DNA of 64,000 nt from Anaerolineales bacterium (lineage in GTDB: Bacteria > Chloroflexota > Anaerolineae > Anaerolineales > Villigracilaceae). Numbering within the stretch: position 1 is the first letter of the stretch; each line of letters starts with the position of its first letter. The stretch covers positions 4,579,223 to 4,643,222 of the forward strand of contig JABTTV010000001.1 of assembly GCA_015075725.1 (NCBI GenBank). The letters run 5' to 3'. Positions 24,034 through 33,423 of this stretch are shown here, piece by piece. Position numbers and translations under genes: made by a program. The notes under the pieces are model-generated. The model did not search any database and was not told where the DNA came from. It saw only the letters and a list, made by a program, of their open reading frames with translations.

Positions 24034-25455
24034 ATGGACATCATCACAGGAAAGATCCTGAAACTCAACAACTGGCAAGATGGAAAAAGTATCGGACTTG
24101 CAAAAGAAGCCGGAAACAAAATGATCGCTAACGGCATGGAACGCGACGCGGCTCTTGCTCAACTCGAAGCTGTTCGCGCCAACCCAGGCAATTACCTCGC
24201 TGACAGTTTACTTGCCGACCTTGCCCGCGAGATTCTGCGCAAGAATAAAAACAACGAAGCCTCTGTCGAAGAACTTCGCGAATCGCCTCTGCCTTTCCCC
24301 ATTTGGGGCGCAGAACAGATTGAACAGGGCGCAATTCAGCAGATGGAAAACGCCATGCGCCTGCCTGTGACTGTCACTGGCGCGCTCATGCCGGATGCGC
24401 ACGTCGGTTATGGTCTGCCCATTGGCGGTGTACTGGCGACCGAGAATGTCGTCATCCCCTACGCCGTCGGTGTGGACATCGCCTGCCGTATGCGCCTGTC
24501 GTTATATGAGGTCTCACCGATCCTTATCGGACAGAAGAAGGGCATGTTCGAGGAATCCTTGTGGAATGAAACCGCCTTCGGTATGGGCGCTTCATGGAAA
24601 GGCAGTAAACGCGCCCAACATCAAGTGCTTGACGATGAAGCATGGCTGGCAACCAAGCAACTACGGACGTTGAAAGACACCGCCATGAATCAAATTGGCA
24701 CCAGCGGCACGGGCAATCACTTTGTGGAATGGGGCTCGTTTCGCCTGCATGAACCGATGTTTGGATTACAGCCCGGCGAATATCTCGCCTTGCTCTCGCA
24801 CAGCGGCTCGCGCGGAGTCGGCGCGAAGATCGCAGACCGCTTCAGTAAACTGGCAATGGAGAAACACCCCGACCTCGATAAGAGTGTCCGCCATTTGGCT
24901 TGGCTCACTCTGGATTCAGAAGATGGTCAGGAATACTGGCTTTCGATGGAATTGGCAGGTCGATTCGCCTCGGCGAATCACTACATCATCCACAAACGCG
25001 TGGCTGCAACTGTTGGGCTGAAGGAAGTGGCGGTGGTTGAAAATCACCACAACTTTGCCTGGCGCGAAACACTGCCCGATGGGCGTGAAGTCATCGTCCA
25101 TCGCAAGGGAGCTACGCCTGCGGGTGTGGGAGTTCTCGGCGTGATCCCCGGCTCGATGGGAGATGCAGGCTACGTCGTCCGTGGAAGAGGCGTGAGCGAG
25201 TCGCTTGAGTCCGCTTCGCATGGAGCCGGTCGCAGAATGAGCCGGAAGGCTGCCATCAATTCCATCAGCAAGCGCGAACGGGACGACTACCTCAAAGAGC
25301 GCGGAGTAACCTTGCTTGGCGGCGGTATCGATGAAAGTCCGCAGGCATACAAAGCGATCGATGAGGTCATCACCGCCCAGCACGACTTGGTGGAGGTGAT
25401 CGGAAAGTTCACCCCGCGCATCGTCCGCATGGCGGATGAGCCGGGCGATATTTAG
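24034..25455 (+). CDS. rtcB: RtcB RNA-splicing ligase
   Basis: 473 aa. Joins 2',3'-cyclic phosphate or 3'-phosphate and 5'-OH RNA ends using GTP and Mn2+. Signatures: GVDIACRM with the Mn-binding Asp and Cys, GTSGTGNHFVEWG, SHSGSRGVG, the guanylylated His in SHGAGRRMSR, and the C-terminal GGGIDESPQAYK. Length is normal. Bacterial RtcB usually functions in RNA repair after damage by ribotoxins. No archease or RtcA gene is adjacent. Confidence 0.96.
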   Translation: MDIITGKILKLNNWQDGKSIGLAKEAGNKMIANGMERDAALAQLEAVRANPGNYLADSLLADLAREILRKNKNNEASVEELRESPLPFPIWGAEQIEQGAIQQMENAMRLPVTVTGALMPDAHVGYGLPIGGVLATENVVIPYAVGVDIACRMRLSLYEVSPILIGQKKGMFEESLWNETAFGMGASWKGSKRAQHQVLDDEAWLATKQLRTLKDTAMNQIGTSGTGNHFVEWGSFRLHEPMFGLQPGEYLALLSHSGSRGVGAKIADRFSKLAMEKHPDLDKSVRHLAWLTLDSEDGQEYWLSMELAGRFASANHYIIHKRVAATVGLKEVAVVENHHNFAWRETLPDGREVIVHRKGATPAGVGVLGVIPGSMGDAGYVVRGRGVSESLESASHGAGRRMSRKAAINSISKRERDDYLKERGVTLLGGGIDESPQAYKAIDEVITAQHDLVEVIGKFTPRIVRMADEPGDI

Positions 25456-25492
25456 AAGGGACAGGCACACCAAAAAGTGTGCCTGTCCCTTC
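25455..25492 (+). terminator. 16-bp perfect hairpin after rtcB
   Basis: Arms 25455-25470 and 25477-25492 with loop CAAAAA. It begins on the last base of the rtcB stop. Only CTTGCT follows instead of a T-run, so termination may be weak; the stem is very stable. Confidence 0.6.
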
Positions 25493-25656
25493 CTTGCTAA
25501 TATGATATTAAGGTGAGAAAATATCCGAAATCGCTCCTTCCCTGGGTTATTAACTTTCCAATAAAGCGCAATCCCCACCCTGTGAACTATCAGACGACCC
25601 GACTCTGTGGTCGGATTTTTCAGCGAAGTATTTTTATTAATCAGAGAGGATTTTAT

Positions 25657-27462
25657 ATGATGAAGTTACCATATTTTCACTGCCCTGTTCACAAGTTTGG
25701 CGATGAAGATTACGAATTCAAGCGTTACCAGTACGCCACGACATCGCAACCCAGGAAATGGATGTCTCCGGCGGCCATCATCTATCCCAAACATCCTGAA
25801 GCGGATCGCGACGTCGAGACAGCAATCCGCTTCGCCAGGGAGAATAACCTTGGTATAGCTGTGCGTACAGGCGGTCACGCCTATTCAGGCACCTCGTCAA
25901 CATCCGACAAGAATATCCAACTCGATTTGAGCGAGGCATATACAGATTGGGGAGATTACGACACGGAAACCGGCTTGCTCCGTGTTGGTATTAGCCACTC
26001 ACTGCTGGAATTCAACACAAAGTTGAAAGACAAGGGGCTTTTTATGCCGACCGGCCAATGCTACGATGTGCATGTCGGCGGCCATGCGCAAACGGGCGGG
26101 TACGGTCAGTTATCCCGCGCCTTTGGTCTTTTCAGCGACCATATTGTGTCCTTTGAGATATTCCTGGCAGATGGCACAAAGAGAACCATCGCCGTTGACA
26201 GCCCGGATCAAGAGGACAAGGATCTCTTTTTCGCCGTTCTCGGTGGCGGCCCCGGCAACTATGGCATTGTGACCCACATCACCCTCCGCCCGCTGAAGGA
26301 TTCGGACCATAAATACGCTCGTGCTTTAAAGCAAGTCATTCCCTACGATCCAGCGCTCGATCACAACGTTTTAGTGCAGATGTTCGACCTTGTACAGGAG
26401 TGGGAGGATGCTCCGGGTGACTATGATTTCTGTTTCACGGTGGCGGCAGGCGAGGAAGACTATATCGCAAATCAACTTGGACGTGCTTCGAAAGATGACT
26501 TCATGATCAAGCATTTTGGAGATAAAAACGGTTCCTCTCCATTCACCGTCCTGGTGGTCTACTTCCAATACTCGAACCTGGATAACAAACCCGACACATA
26601 TGACCCGAAGTGGTGCAATAAGATCGAGGCGATCCTCAAAACTGCAAACCATGGTGGCTCGTGGTGGGAGCGGTTAAAGATGTGGTTTGAACAGAAGATC
26701 CTCAATCTTATCGTGAAGCGTGACAACAGCAAAATTACGAAGATCTCGGAAAGTATTACGCAGCTATGGACCTTCGAGGGGACCCGCGAGTTCAACTACC
26801 CCTTCCTGAAGTATGGTCAGGTCACGGACAAAGTTGCGTCCCCCGGTTGGTCAGAGTGGGCAGCGTCGCGGATCGACGAGATGAGCGGGCGCAGTGATGA
26901 AGGTCTCATGGTGTTTGTCCAATGTCAGAATTTCGGCGGCAAGGACTCAGCCGTGACCAAGAACGGCAGGCGCAGGCAGACCTCATATGCATGGCGCAAC
27001 ACAACTGTCGGTTACAACCTTGACATTTTCTTTAATGGCAAAGTACCCGGGGCTCAAGAGTATGCGTGGCAATGGCACAAACGCAACCTTGAGGAGGGTG
27101 TTGGTCAATCTGGCATGTTCTCTACAACGGATCATCGCTGGTTTTGGGCAAGTCACGACAACACCGATATGCACGTGGTGTGGCCATATTACTACTCCTG
27201 GGAAGATTATGACAGGTGCCGCAGCGTCAAAAAGCAGGTGGATCCCACAGGCGTCTTCACCTCCAATTCGTTCGTTGTCGGATATACACCCGATAGCGCG
27301 CCAGCGCACGCCGCTTTGCCCGGTGCGCTGGATAAGGGATCAACCATTCCTGGCCGGTTCGAAGGGGAATTGGACGACGAGGTCTTCACTGAGGGGCATG
27401 CCGACCGCGCAAAACAACGCGCCCAAGCGAAAGGAATCAATACAGATAATATATTCCGATGA
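25657..27462 (+). CDS. FAD-binding oxidoreductase, berberine-bridge-enzyme type
   Basis: 601 aa from the ATG at 25657 (AGAGAGGA upstream); a longer reading from 25513 has no RBS. N-terminal FAD-binding PCMH domain with RTGGHAYSG (H74) and PTGQCYDVHVGGHAQTGGYG (C135): the two sites at which BBE-like flavoproteins attach FAD covalently. GGGPGNYGIVT follows. The C-terminal BBE motif is DPTGVFTSNSFVVGY. No signal peptide. These enzymes oxidise sugars, alcohols or aromatic alkaloids with O2 or another acceptor; substrate unknown. The stop overlaps the start of the cyclase gene in an ATGA, indicating coupling. Confidence 0.9.
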   Translation: MMKLPYFHCPVHKFGDEDYEFKRYQYATTSQPRKWMSPAAIIYPKHPEADRDVETAIRFARENNLGIAVRTGGHAYSGTSSTSDKNIQLDLSEAYTDWGDYDTETGLLRVGISHSLLEFNTKLKDKGLFMPTGQCYDVHVGGHAQTGGYGQLSRAFGLFSDHIVSFEIFLADGTKRTIAVDSPDQEDKDLFFAVLGGGPGNYGIVTHITLRPLKDSDHKYARALKQVIPYDPALDHNVLVQMFDLVQEWEDAPGDYDFCFTVAAGEEDYIANQLGRASKDDFMIKHFGDKNGSSPFTVLVVYFQYSNLDNKPDTYDPKWCNKIEAILKTANHGGSWWERLKMWFEQKILNLIVKRDNSKITKISESITQLWTFEGTREFNYPFLKYGQVTDKVASPGWSEWAASRIDEMSGRSDEGLMVFVQCQNFGGKDSAVTKNGRRRQTSYAWRNTTVGYNLDIFFNGKVPGAQEYAWQWHKRNLEEGVGQSGMFSTTDHRWFWASHDNTDMHVVWPYYYSWEDYDRCRSVKKQVDPTGVFTSNSFVVGYTPDSAPAHAALPGALDKGSTIPGRFEGELDDEVFTEGHADRAKQRAQAKGINTDNIFR

Positions 27463-30400
27463 AGTCTAAGAGAACAGATATGACGCTGGATATTTATCTG
27501 CCACAAGATCGATTACAGGCGATCGCGAATGGGGCATCCCTGCCGGACCGTTCTTCAGGTACGGTGATGTTCGCGGATATTAGTGGCTTTACGGCGTTGA
27601 CCGAATCTCTGCGAGAGACACTCGGTTCCCGCAAGGGCGCAGAGGAACTCACCAAAAGATTAGACGACGCCTTTACCGCTCTCATCGCCAGCCTGGAGCG
27701 TTATGGCGGAAGCGTGATCGGCTTTGCAGGTGATGCTATCACCTGCTGGTATGACGGCGAGGATGGCGCAGTTCGGGCGATCCATGCCGGGATTGAGATG
27801 CAGAAAGCCATCACAGATTTCCCGGATCTGTTCTTGAAGGTATCCATCGCCTCGGGAGAGGCGCGGCGATTTGTCGTGGGAGATCCATCCATTCAGCTCA
27901 TCGATGTCCTGGCTGGGAGAACTGTCTCCCGCTCGGCTCTGGGTGAACGCTTGGCAGGCAAGGGCCAAGTATTGGTAGACGAAGCCACTGTCCAAACGCT
28001 GGGAGCTTCGTTGGAGGTGGATGAATGGCAGCTGGTGGACGGCGAAAAGTTCGCCGTGATTAAAAATATGGAGCAGAAAGCGGGAGAGCAAAAAACAACG
28101 CTTAAATCTCTTGACCCATCTTCCCTGAACCAGTGGGCATTGCCACATTTGCAAGGCAGGCAGGATTTTTTCAGTGAGTTCCGCCCATGTGTTGCAATGT
28201 TCATCCGCTTCTCAGGCATCGATTTTGAAGGCGACAACGCGCAATCTCTATTGGATGTGTTTGTGAAGGAGATGCAGAAATCCGCCGCCAGATACGATGG
28301 CGTCTTATTGCAGGTGACCATCGGCGATAAAGGCAGTTATGCTTACATCAATTTTGGCGCAGTGAATGCGCACGAAGACAATCCTCAGCGTGCATTGAAG
28401 GCGGCTCTGGAGCTCCGGAACAAAACCGAACTCCATCTGCAGATAGGCATCACACAAGGATTAATGCTGGTGGGAGCCTACGGCGGAGAAACCCGAAAGA
28501 CATTCGGCGCCTTGGGCGATGATGTCAATCTCGCAGCAAGACTCATGATCACCGCCAGGGAAAGTGAAATATTGGTAAGCAGTCACATATACAAGGCTGT
28601 CAATGAATATTTCACTTTTGAAGCGCGCCCCGCGGTGATGGTAAAAGGGAAATCCAAGCCTATTCCTTTATATCAATTAATGGGCGAAACCCGGCGGCGA
28701 GCCGTACGCTTGCAGGAGCCGAACTACTCTCTGCCGATGGTGGGTCGGCAGGCTGAGTTGAGAAACATCGAAGAGAAGCTCGATCTGGCAAAAGAAGGGA
28801 AGAGCCAGGTGATCGGAATCGTGGCAGAGGCAGGCTTGGGCAAGTCCCGACTCGTGGCGGAGGTAATCCGCAGCGCGAGAAGAAAAGGATTCGCGGGCTT
28901 CGGCGGTTCGTGCCAATCTGACGGGTTGACGTCCCCTTATCTCACATGGAAGACGATATGGACTGCGCTATTCGATATCGATCCCGATGCCCCCCTGGAG
29001 AAACAGATCCGCATATTGGAAGGGAAACTAAAGGAGCATAACTCCGACCGGGTGGAAGCCCTGCCCCTGCTTGGACCGATATTGAACCTCGATATTCCCG
29101 ATAACGACTTTACGCGCAACCTCGAACCTGAGCAGCGCAAGAACGTATTAACCACTCTGTTACAGAATTGCCTGGTCGCCGCCTCCAGGTCCGAACCGAT
29201 CCTGATCGTGATGGAAGACCTGCACTGGATAGACGCGCTATCGCACGACCTGCTGGAAGCATTGGCAAAGGCGCTGGCAGATTGCTCCGTTTGTTTTGTG
29301 CTGGCATATCGCCCGCCCGAGTTGATGCGCCTGCAGGCGCCGCGAATCGAAGCCTTGCCATACTTTACAAATATAAAATTGGATGAATTTACCTCTGCCG
29401 AAGGAGAGCAGGCTGTCCGTGCAAAACTCGCGCAGTTGTATCCCTCGCAAAGCGGGGCTGCGCCGTCTCTGCTGGTGGAAAAATTGATGCATCGTTCACA
29501 GGGCAATCCGTTTTATCTCGAGGAATTGCTCAACTATTTACGTGACCGTGGCCTCGACCCGCGCGATTCAGCGGGACTGGATAAGATCGAACTCCCTGAT
29601 AGTTTGCATACACTCGTCTTGAGCCGCATCGACCAATTAAGCGAACGTGAAAAAAATACATTGCGCGCGGCCAGCATTGTCGGGCGTTTCTTCCGCGCCG
29701 CCTGGTTGACGGGGTACTACCCCGCCCTTGGTGACCTGACACATGTCAAAACAGATCTGGATAAACTGGATACGCTGGACATCACCCCCCTGGATTCGGA
29801 ACCGGAACTGACGTATCTGTTCAAACATATCGTCACGCATGAAGTGACGTACGAAAGCCTGCCCTTCGCCTTGCGGGCGCAATTGCACGAACAGTTGGCA
29901 GTGTACCTTGAAAGCATCGGTGCGCCTGTGGAGATGATCGCCCAGCATTACGGGCGCAGCAATAACCAGGGCAAACAGCGCGAATATTGGCACAAGGCTG
30001 GGGATGCCGCGAGGGAGGCATTTAACAATGAAGCCGCGCTGGATTACTACGAGCGGCTTTATCCCCTGATAAGCGAACCAGGGGAACAAGCCCGCTTATG
30101 TCTCAAGCGGGCGGAAGTCTACTATGGCCGGGGGCGGCTCGCGGAGGCGCGGGAAAATCTAACATTGGGTTTGAACTTGATCGGTCGGCCATTGCCGGCG
30201 ACTGCTTTGCAGATACGAATCGGGCTGTCTGGGCAAGCCTTGAAGCAGGTTTGGCATCGGCTTTGGTTTTCAATCAACCCCATCCCGGATGATGCGGGGT
30301 CGGAGGCAGAGATCAACGACGATGATTTGGATTTACTGCGCGCATATGAACTCCTTATATTTATTGACACACTGGCAAACAAGATAGGTCCCATTGATTA

Positions 30401-31484
30401 TTATCTGGGTATGAAAATTCTCAATATGGCGGAGTCAGCGCGGCATAAATCGCCGATATTGGCAAGGGCGTATGCCATCCTGGCTCTGGGTTTCGGCGTG
30501 ATGCCGATCCCCATGCATGCTCTGGCACTGTCTTATTTTCGCCGGGCACGTGCCACATTGACCGGGCTCGATCATTTGTATACTCAGGCTTTTGTCTTGT
30601 GGAGGGAAGGTCAATATGCCCTCAATAACGGAAAATGGGAAGATGGTGAAAAAGCCTACCAACTGGCGCTGGAAATCAGCGATCGGCTGGGGGATCGTCG
30701 CAATTGGGCTTTTGCGCTCGTAAATCAGGGGAGACTTGCTCATTTTCGAGGCCAATTTGATCTGTCCATCAAGCGGTGCGCGGACGTTTATCAAAGCGGA
30801 CAGGCAAGGAATCATTTGGAACATCAGGCATGGGGGTTGAACGGTCAAGCTGTGAGTTTGCTCCACCTCGGGAAAATAACCCAGGCTGCCGAACTGCTGG
30901 AAAAAGCTTTGGCGTTATATGCCTTGATCGCAGATTCGGGGACGGCAGAGCAATCAACCCTGGGAACACTCGCCGCTGTTTATTTCCAAAAAGGTGAACT
31001 TGAGAAAGCCCGGGACGCCGCCGATAAAACCGCCCGATTGCTGAAACAGGCTTCTGTTCGTATCGCTCCATCCTTCGATTCTTATAGTAATGTTGCACAT
31101 GTATATTTGGCGTTGTGGGAAAAATCTGGAACCCAACGCGAAAAATCGGAGATGAAGACGCTCGCGGGGCGGGCCTGCCTTGCATTGCGTAAATTTGCGA
31201 GGACATATCCCATCGCCAAAGCCCGGGCATTAATGTGGCAGGGACTGTACGATTGGCTGGACGGAAAACCGCGCAACGCACAAAAGAACTGGCACAAAAG
31301 TTTGGCGGCGGCGCAGAAAATGTCCATGCCGTATGATGAAGCGCTGGTTTATCGCGAGATGGGGCGGCACGCCGCCGGTTCGGAACGGGACCTCAATCTG
31401 GCTCACGCCAACGAAATCTTTGGTCGGCTGGGAGTCGCTTTGGATGCCGACATGGATGCCGCGCCAATGATGGTTACACGTTGA
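27459..31484 (+). CDS. Tandem class III cyclase-AAA ATPase-TPR protein (soluble adenylyl cyclase-like)
   Basis: 1341 aa. First cyclase domain about 30-200 with metal-binding Asp in FADISGFT (D40) and GFAGDAI (D92). The second cyclase domain, about 240-405, is degenerate: MFIRFSGIDFEGD replaces the first metal site and IGDKGSYAYINFG remains. A P-loop ATPase follows with Walker A AEAGLGKSRLV and Walker B-like ILIVMEDLHWIDA (about 445-700). The C-terminal half consists of TPR-like helical repeats. The order C1-C2-ATPase-repeats is that of eukaryotic soluble adenylyl cyclase (ADCY10), whose C2 is also partly degenerate. Likely makes cAMP under control of a ligand sensed by the ATPase/TPR part. 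Coupled to the flavoprotein gene. Confidence 0.88.
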   Translation: MKSKRTDMTLDIYLPQDRLQAIANGASLPDRSSGTVMFADISGFTALTESLRETLGSRKGAEELTKRLDDAFTALIASLERYGGSVIGFAGDAITCWYDGEDGAVRAIHAGIEMQKAITDFPDLFLKVSIASGEARRFVVGDPSIQLIDVLAGRTVSRSALGERLAGKGQVLVDEATVQTLGASLEVDEWQLVDGEKFAVIKNMEQKAGEQKTTLKSLDPSSLNQWALPHLQGRQDFFSEFRPCVAMFIRFSGIDFEGDNAQSLLDVFVKEMQKSAARYDGVLLQVTIGDKGSYAYINFGAVNAHEDNPQRALKAALELRNKTELHLQIGITQGLMLVGAYGGETRKTFGALGDDVNLAARLMITARESEILVSSHIYKAVNEYFTFEARPAVMVKGKSKPIPLYQLMGETRRRAVRLQEPNYSLPMVGRQAELRNIEEKLDLAKEGKSQVIGIVAEAGLGKSRLVAEVIRSARRKGFAGFGGSCQSDGLTSPYLTWKTIWTALFDIDPDAPLEKQIRILEGKLKEHNSDRVEALPLLGPILNLDIPDNDFTRNLEPEQRKNVLTTLLQNCLVAASRSEPILIVMEDLHWIDALSHDLLEALAKALADCSVCFVLAYRPPELMRLQAPRIEALPYFTNIKLDEFTSAEGEQAVRAKLAQLYPSQSGAAPSLLVEKLMHRSQGNPFYLEELLNYLRDRGLDPRDSAGLDKIELPDSLHTLVLSRIDQLSEREKNTLRAASIVGRFFRAAWLTGYYPALGDLTHVKTDLDKLDTLDITPLDSEPELTYLFKHIVTHEVTYESLPFALRAQLHEQLAVYLESIGAPVEMIAQHYGRSNNQGKQREYWHKAGDAAREAFNNEAALDYYERLYPLISEPGEQARLCLKRAEVYYGRGRLAEARENLTLGLNLIGRPLPATALQIRIGLSGQALKQVWHRLWFSINPIPDDAGSEAEINDDDLDLLRAYELLIFIDTLANKIGPIDYYLGMKILNMAESARHKSPILARAYAILALGFGVMPIPMHALALSYFRRARATLTGLDHLYTQAFVLWREGQYALNNGKWEDGEKAYQLALEISDRLGDRRNWAFALVNQGRLAHFRGQFDLSIKRCADVYQSGQARNHLEHQAWGLNGQAVSLLHLGKITQAAELLEKALALYALIADSGTAEQSTLGTLAAVYFQKGELEKARDAADKTARLLKQASVRIAPSFDSYSNVAHVYLALWEKSGTQREKSEMKTLAGRACLALRKFARTYPIAKARALMWQGLYDWLDGKPRNAQKNWHKSLAAAQKMSMPYDEALVYREMGRHAAGSERDLNLAHANEIFGRLGVALDADMDAAPMMVTR

Positions 31485-31497
31485 CAAGCCCCCTTAC

Positions 31498-31644
31498 TTA
31501 TTGATGTCCGAGCGTCCTGAAGTTACCACAGGGATCATACGTGTGCTTACCCGCCCTCTGCAAAACCGGGTGAACGACATCTCGCTCGTGAATGAATGTA
31601 TCAAGGAACCTGAAAGCGCTCGATAGGAAAACTCCGTCGGGAGA
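31498..31644 (-). pseudogene. Possible C-terminal relic of a lost oxidoreductase gene
   Basis: On the minus strand a 48-codon open stretch without start codon ends in TAA at 31498-31500. It reads ...HPVLQRAGKHTYDPCGNF and a short tail. The YDP-x-G-x-F pattern near a C-terminus resembles the end of BBE-type flavoproteins (compare DPTGVF in the neighbouring gene). Only the tail is left, bounded upstream by a stop. The match is weak and short. Confidence 0.3.
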
Positions 31645-31683
31645 TTACCGGCATTTCCGTGACCTTTTCGTTATAATTACCTC

Positions 31684-32340
31684 ATGCAGATCCAACCAAA
31701 AGATCCCCTCCTTCAGGAAACCCTGCTGAACTACTCACAGGAATCTGACCCGGTGAAACGCAAGCAGCTGGAGGATATTATCTGGCAGAAATATGGGAGT
31801 GAAAATACCGCCTTCGTTTTGGATATGTCCGGTTTCTCGCTCCTGACCCGCAAGTACGGGATCATCCATTATCTCTCCATGATCCGGCGCATGCAGCTGA
31901 CCGTCGAGCCGATCATCGCGAACTACGGCGGGCGCATCATCAAATTCGAAGCGGATAATTGTTTTGCCGTCTTTCCCGATCCAGCCTCGGCGGCGCGGAC
32001 TGCCATTACCATCCAGCATGCAATCGCCGCCGCGAACCTTCTCACCAGCGAAGAGATGGATATTCACGTCACCATCGGCATCGATTACGGAAGGATTCTT
32101 ATTCTCAATGAGGACGACATGTATGGCGACGCCGTCAACCGCGCCTGTAAGATGGGAGAGGACCTGGGCAAGGCGGATGAAATCCTCATCACCAAGGAAG
32201 CCATGGATATGATTCCCGAGGAGGCGCAGATCGAAGGGAAACTCATTGAGGTTAGTATCGGAGGGATGAACACACCCGCCTACCAGATCATCTACCGGAC
32301 GGATATGGAAGAAGAACAACAATGGGTGAATTTAGATTAG
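31684..32340 (+). CDS. Stand-alone class III adenylate/guanylate cyclase domain protein
   Basis: 218 aa, one cyclase homology domain at about 40-200 with a short N-terminal helical lead. First metal Asp in FVLDMSGFSLLT; second metal region GGRIIKFEADNCFAVF, where Glu-Ala-Asp replaces the usual Gly-Asp but the Asp is kept. VTIGIDYGRIL and GDAVNRACKM are present. Probably active as a homodimer. It follows the large tandem cyclase by 199 bp on the same strand. Its 3' end overlaps that of the convergent membrane-protein gene by 9 bp. Confidence 0.85.
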   Translation: MQIQPKDPLLQETLLNYSQESDPVKRKQLEDIIWQKYGSENTAFVLDMSGFSLLTRKYGIIHYLSMIRRMQLTVEPIIANYGGRIIKFEADNCFAVFPDPASAARTAITIQHAIAAANLLTSEEMDIHVTIGIDYGRILILNEDDMYGDAVNRACKMGEDLGKADEILITKEAMDMIPEEAQIEGKLIEVSIGGMNTPAYQIIYRTDMEEEQQWVNLD

Positions 32341-33393
32341 TAGATCCAGAAGCACGCTTAACCCGGTCATGAGGAACGGGAAGAAGATCGCCGCGAGTAC
32401 GCGGTAGAAATCCCAGTTTTCAAAAGGCCAGGTGGGGGCTTTTTCAGTCATTTCGAGCATGGAACGCAGCGCCACGATTTGGCTGTTTTGGTTTATATCG
32501 TTCTCCGCTTCCAGGTCCTTCAGCAATCGGTCGTATTCATCCTGAAGTGAGTTCGAAATATGACGGATGGCATTCAAGCGCGCAAGCCGCATGCTTCGAT
32601 GTGCCTGCCAGAATGGAAGAGAAAAAGCAAGGGGGATGAGAAGCAGGTACAGAACCAGATAGATTGCATCCTCGGGAAAGAGCGGATTCCCCCAAAAGAA
32701 ACGCATCGCGATAAACATTCCCAACACACCGCCGAACCCGGCAAACCACAGACCATACCTGGTGACAGCCTCAAAGGATTCGCTGTATCTGGACTGACCG
32801 ATCAGAACCGGGAGCGTGACGTGCCGGTAAATACGATTGAGGTTGAATGCCATCATCAGATGCCTTACCAGGGCAAGGAGGATAAGATAGAACAGGATGA
32901 ACCGCGAAAATTGAAGGATGACCGCCATCAGCCAATTGTAGCTATACCAGCGCAGTCCGATATATTGGGAAACGTACAAAAAACCAAGAACCATCACCCC
33001 CGCGCCGACAAACACCCCAAGCAGCCACATACGCGATGTGGCATGCAAGATTCGCGATGCGCGCAAGGCTCCGCCGTGCATCCTATCGGACAGAAGGGGC
33101 AGGACTTTGCCATACACTCCGGCGATCGCTTCCGATTGCCAAACATAGAAATACATCACAACAGGATGGATGAACAAAAACCCAACCATGTTGACCCTGT
33201 CCGCGATGCTGCTGCGATCCAGTCCCTCGCGAGGGAGGAGCGTGCCGAAAATTGCCGGCAGTGCAAACATATAGACAGCAAAAGCCGAAAAGCTCAGCAG
33301 GGCTGCCTGCCAGGGTTTGAACTTCAAGCCAAAGAGGAAGCGCCCAAATGGATCCCTGCCAATCACATCTCGAGAAGTAATCGTAGTTTCCAT
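32332..33393 (-). CDS. Polytopic membrane protein, unknown
   Basis: 353 aa, about eight TM helices with a cytoplasmic coiled-coil-like segment (LNAIRHISNSLQDEYDRLLKD, about 275-325) before the last helix. No catalytic motif seen. It reads in the same direction as gltX and starts 30 bp after the gltX stop, so it may be the end of that transcription unit. Not recognised. Confidence 0.75.
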   Translation of the reverse strand: METTITSRDVIGRDPFGRFLFGLKFKPWQAALLSFSAFAVYMFALPAIFGTLLPREGLDRSSIADRVNMVGFLFIHPVVMYFYVWQSEAIAGVYGKVLPLLSDRMHGGALRASRILHATSRMWLLGVFVGAGVMVLGFLYVSQYIGLRWYSYNWLMAVILQFSRFILFYLILLALVRHLMMAFNLNRIYRHVTLPVLIGQSRYSESFEAVTRYGLWFAGFGGVLGMFIAMRFFWGNPLFPEDAIYLVLYLLLIPLAFSLPFWQAHRSMRLARLNAIRHISNSLQDEYDRLLKDLEAENDINQNSQIVALRSMLEMTEKAPTWPFENWDFYRVLAAIFFPFLMTGLSVLLDLLI

Positions 33394-33423
33394 ACGCGCT
33401 TCCTCCGTCTATTTTCAACTTTT

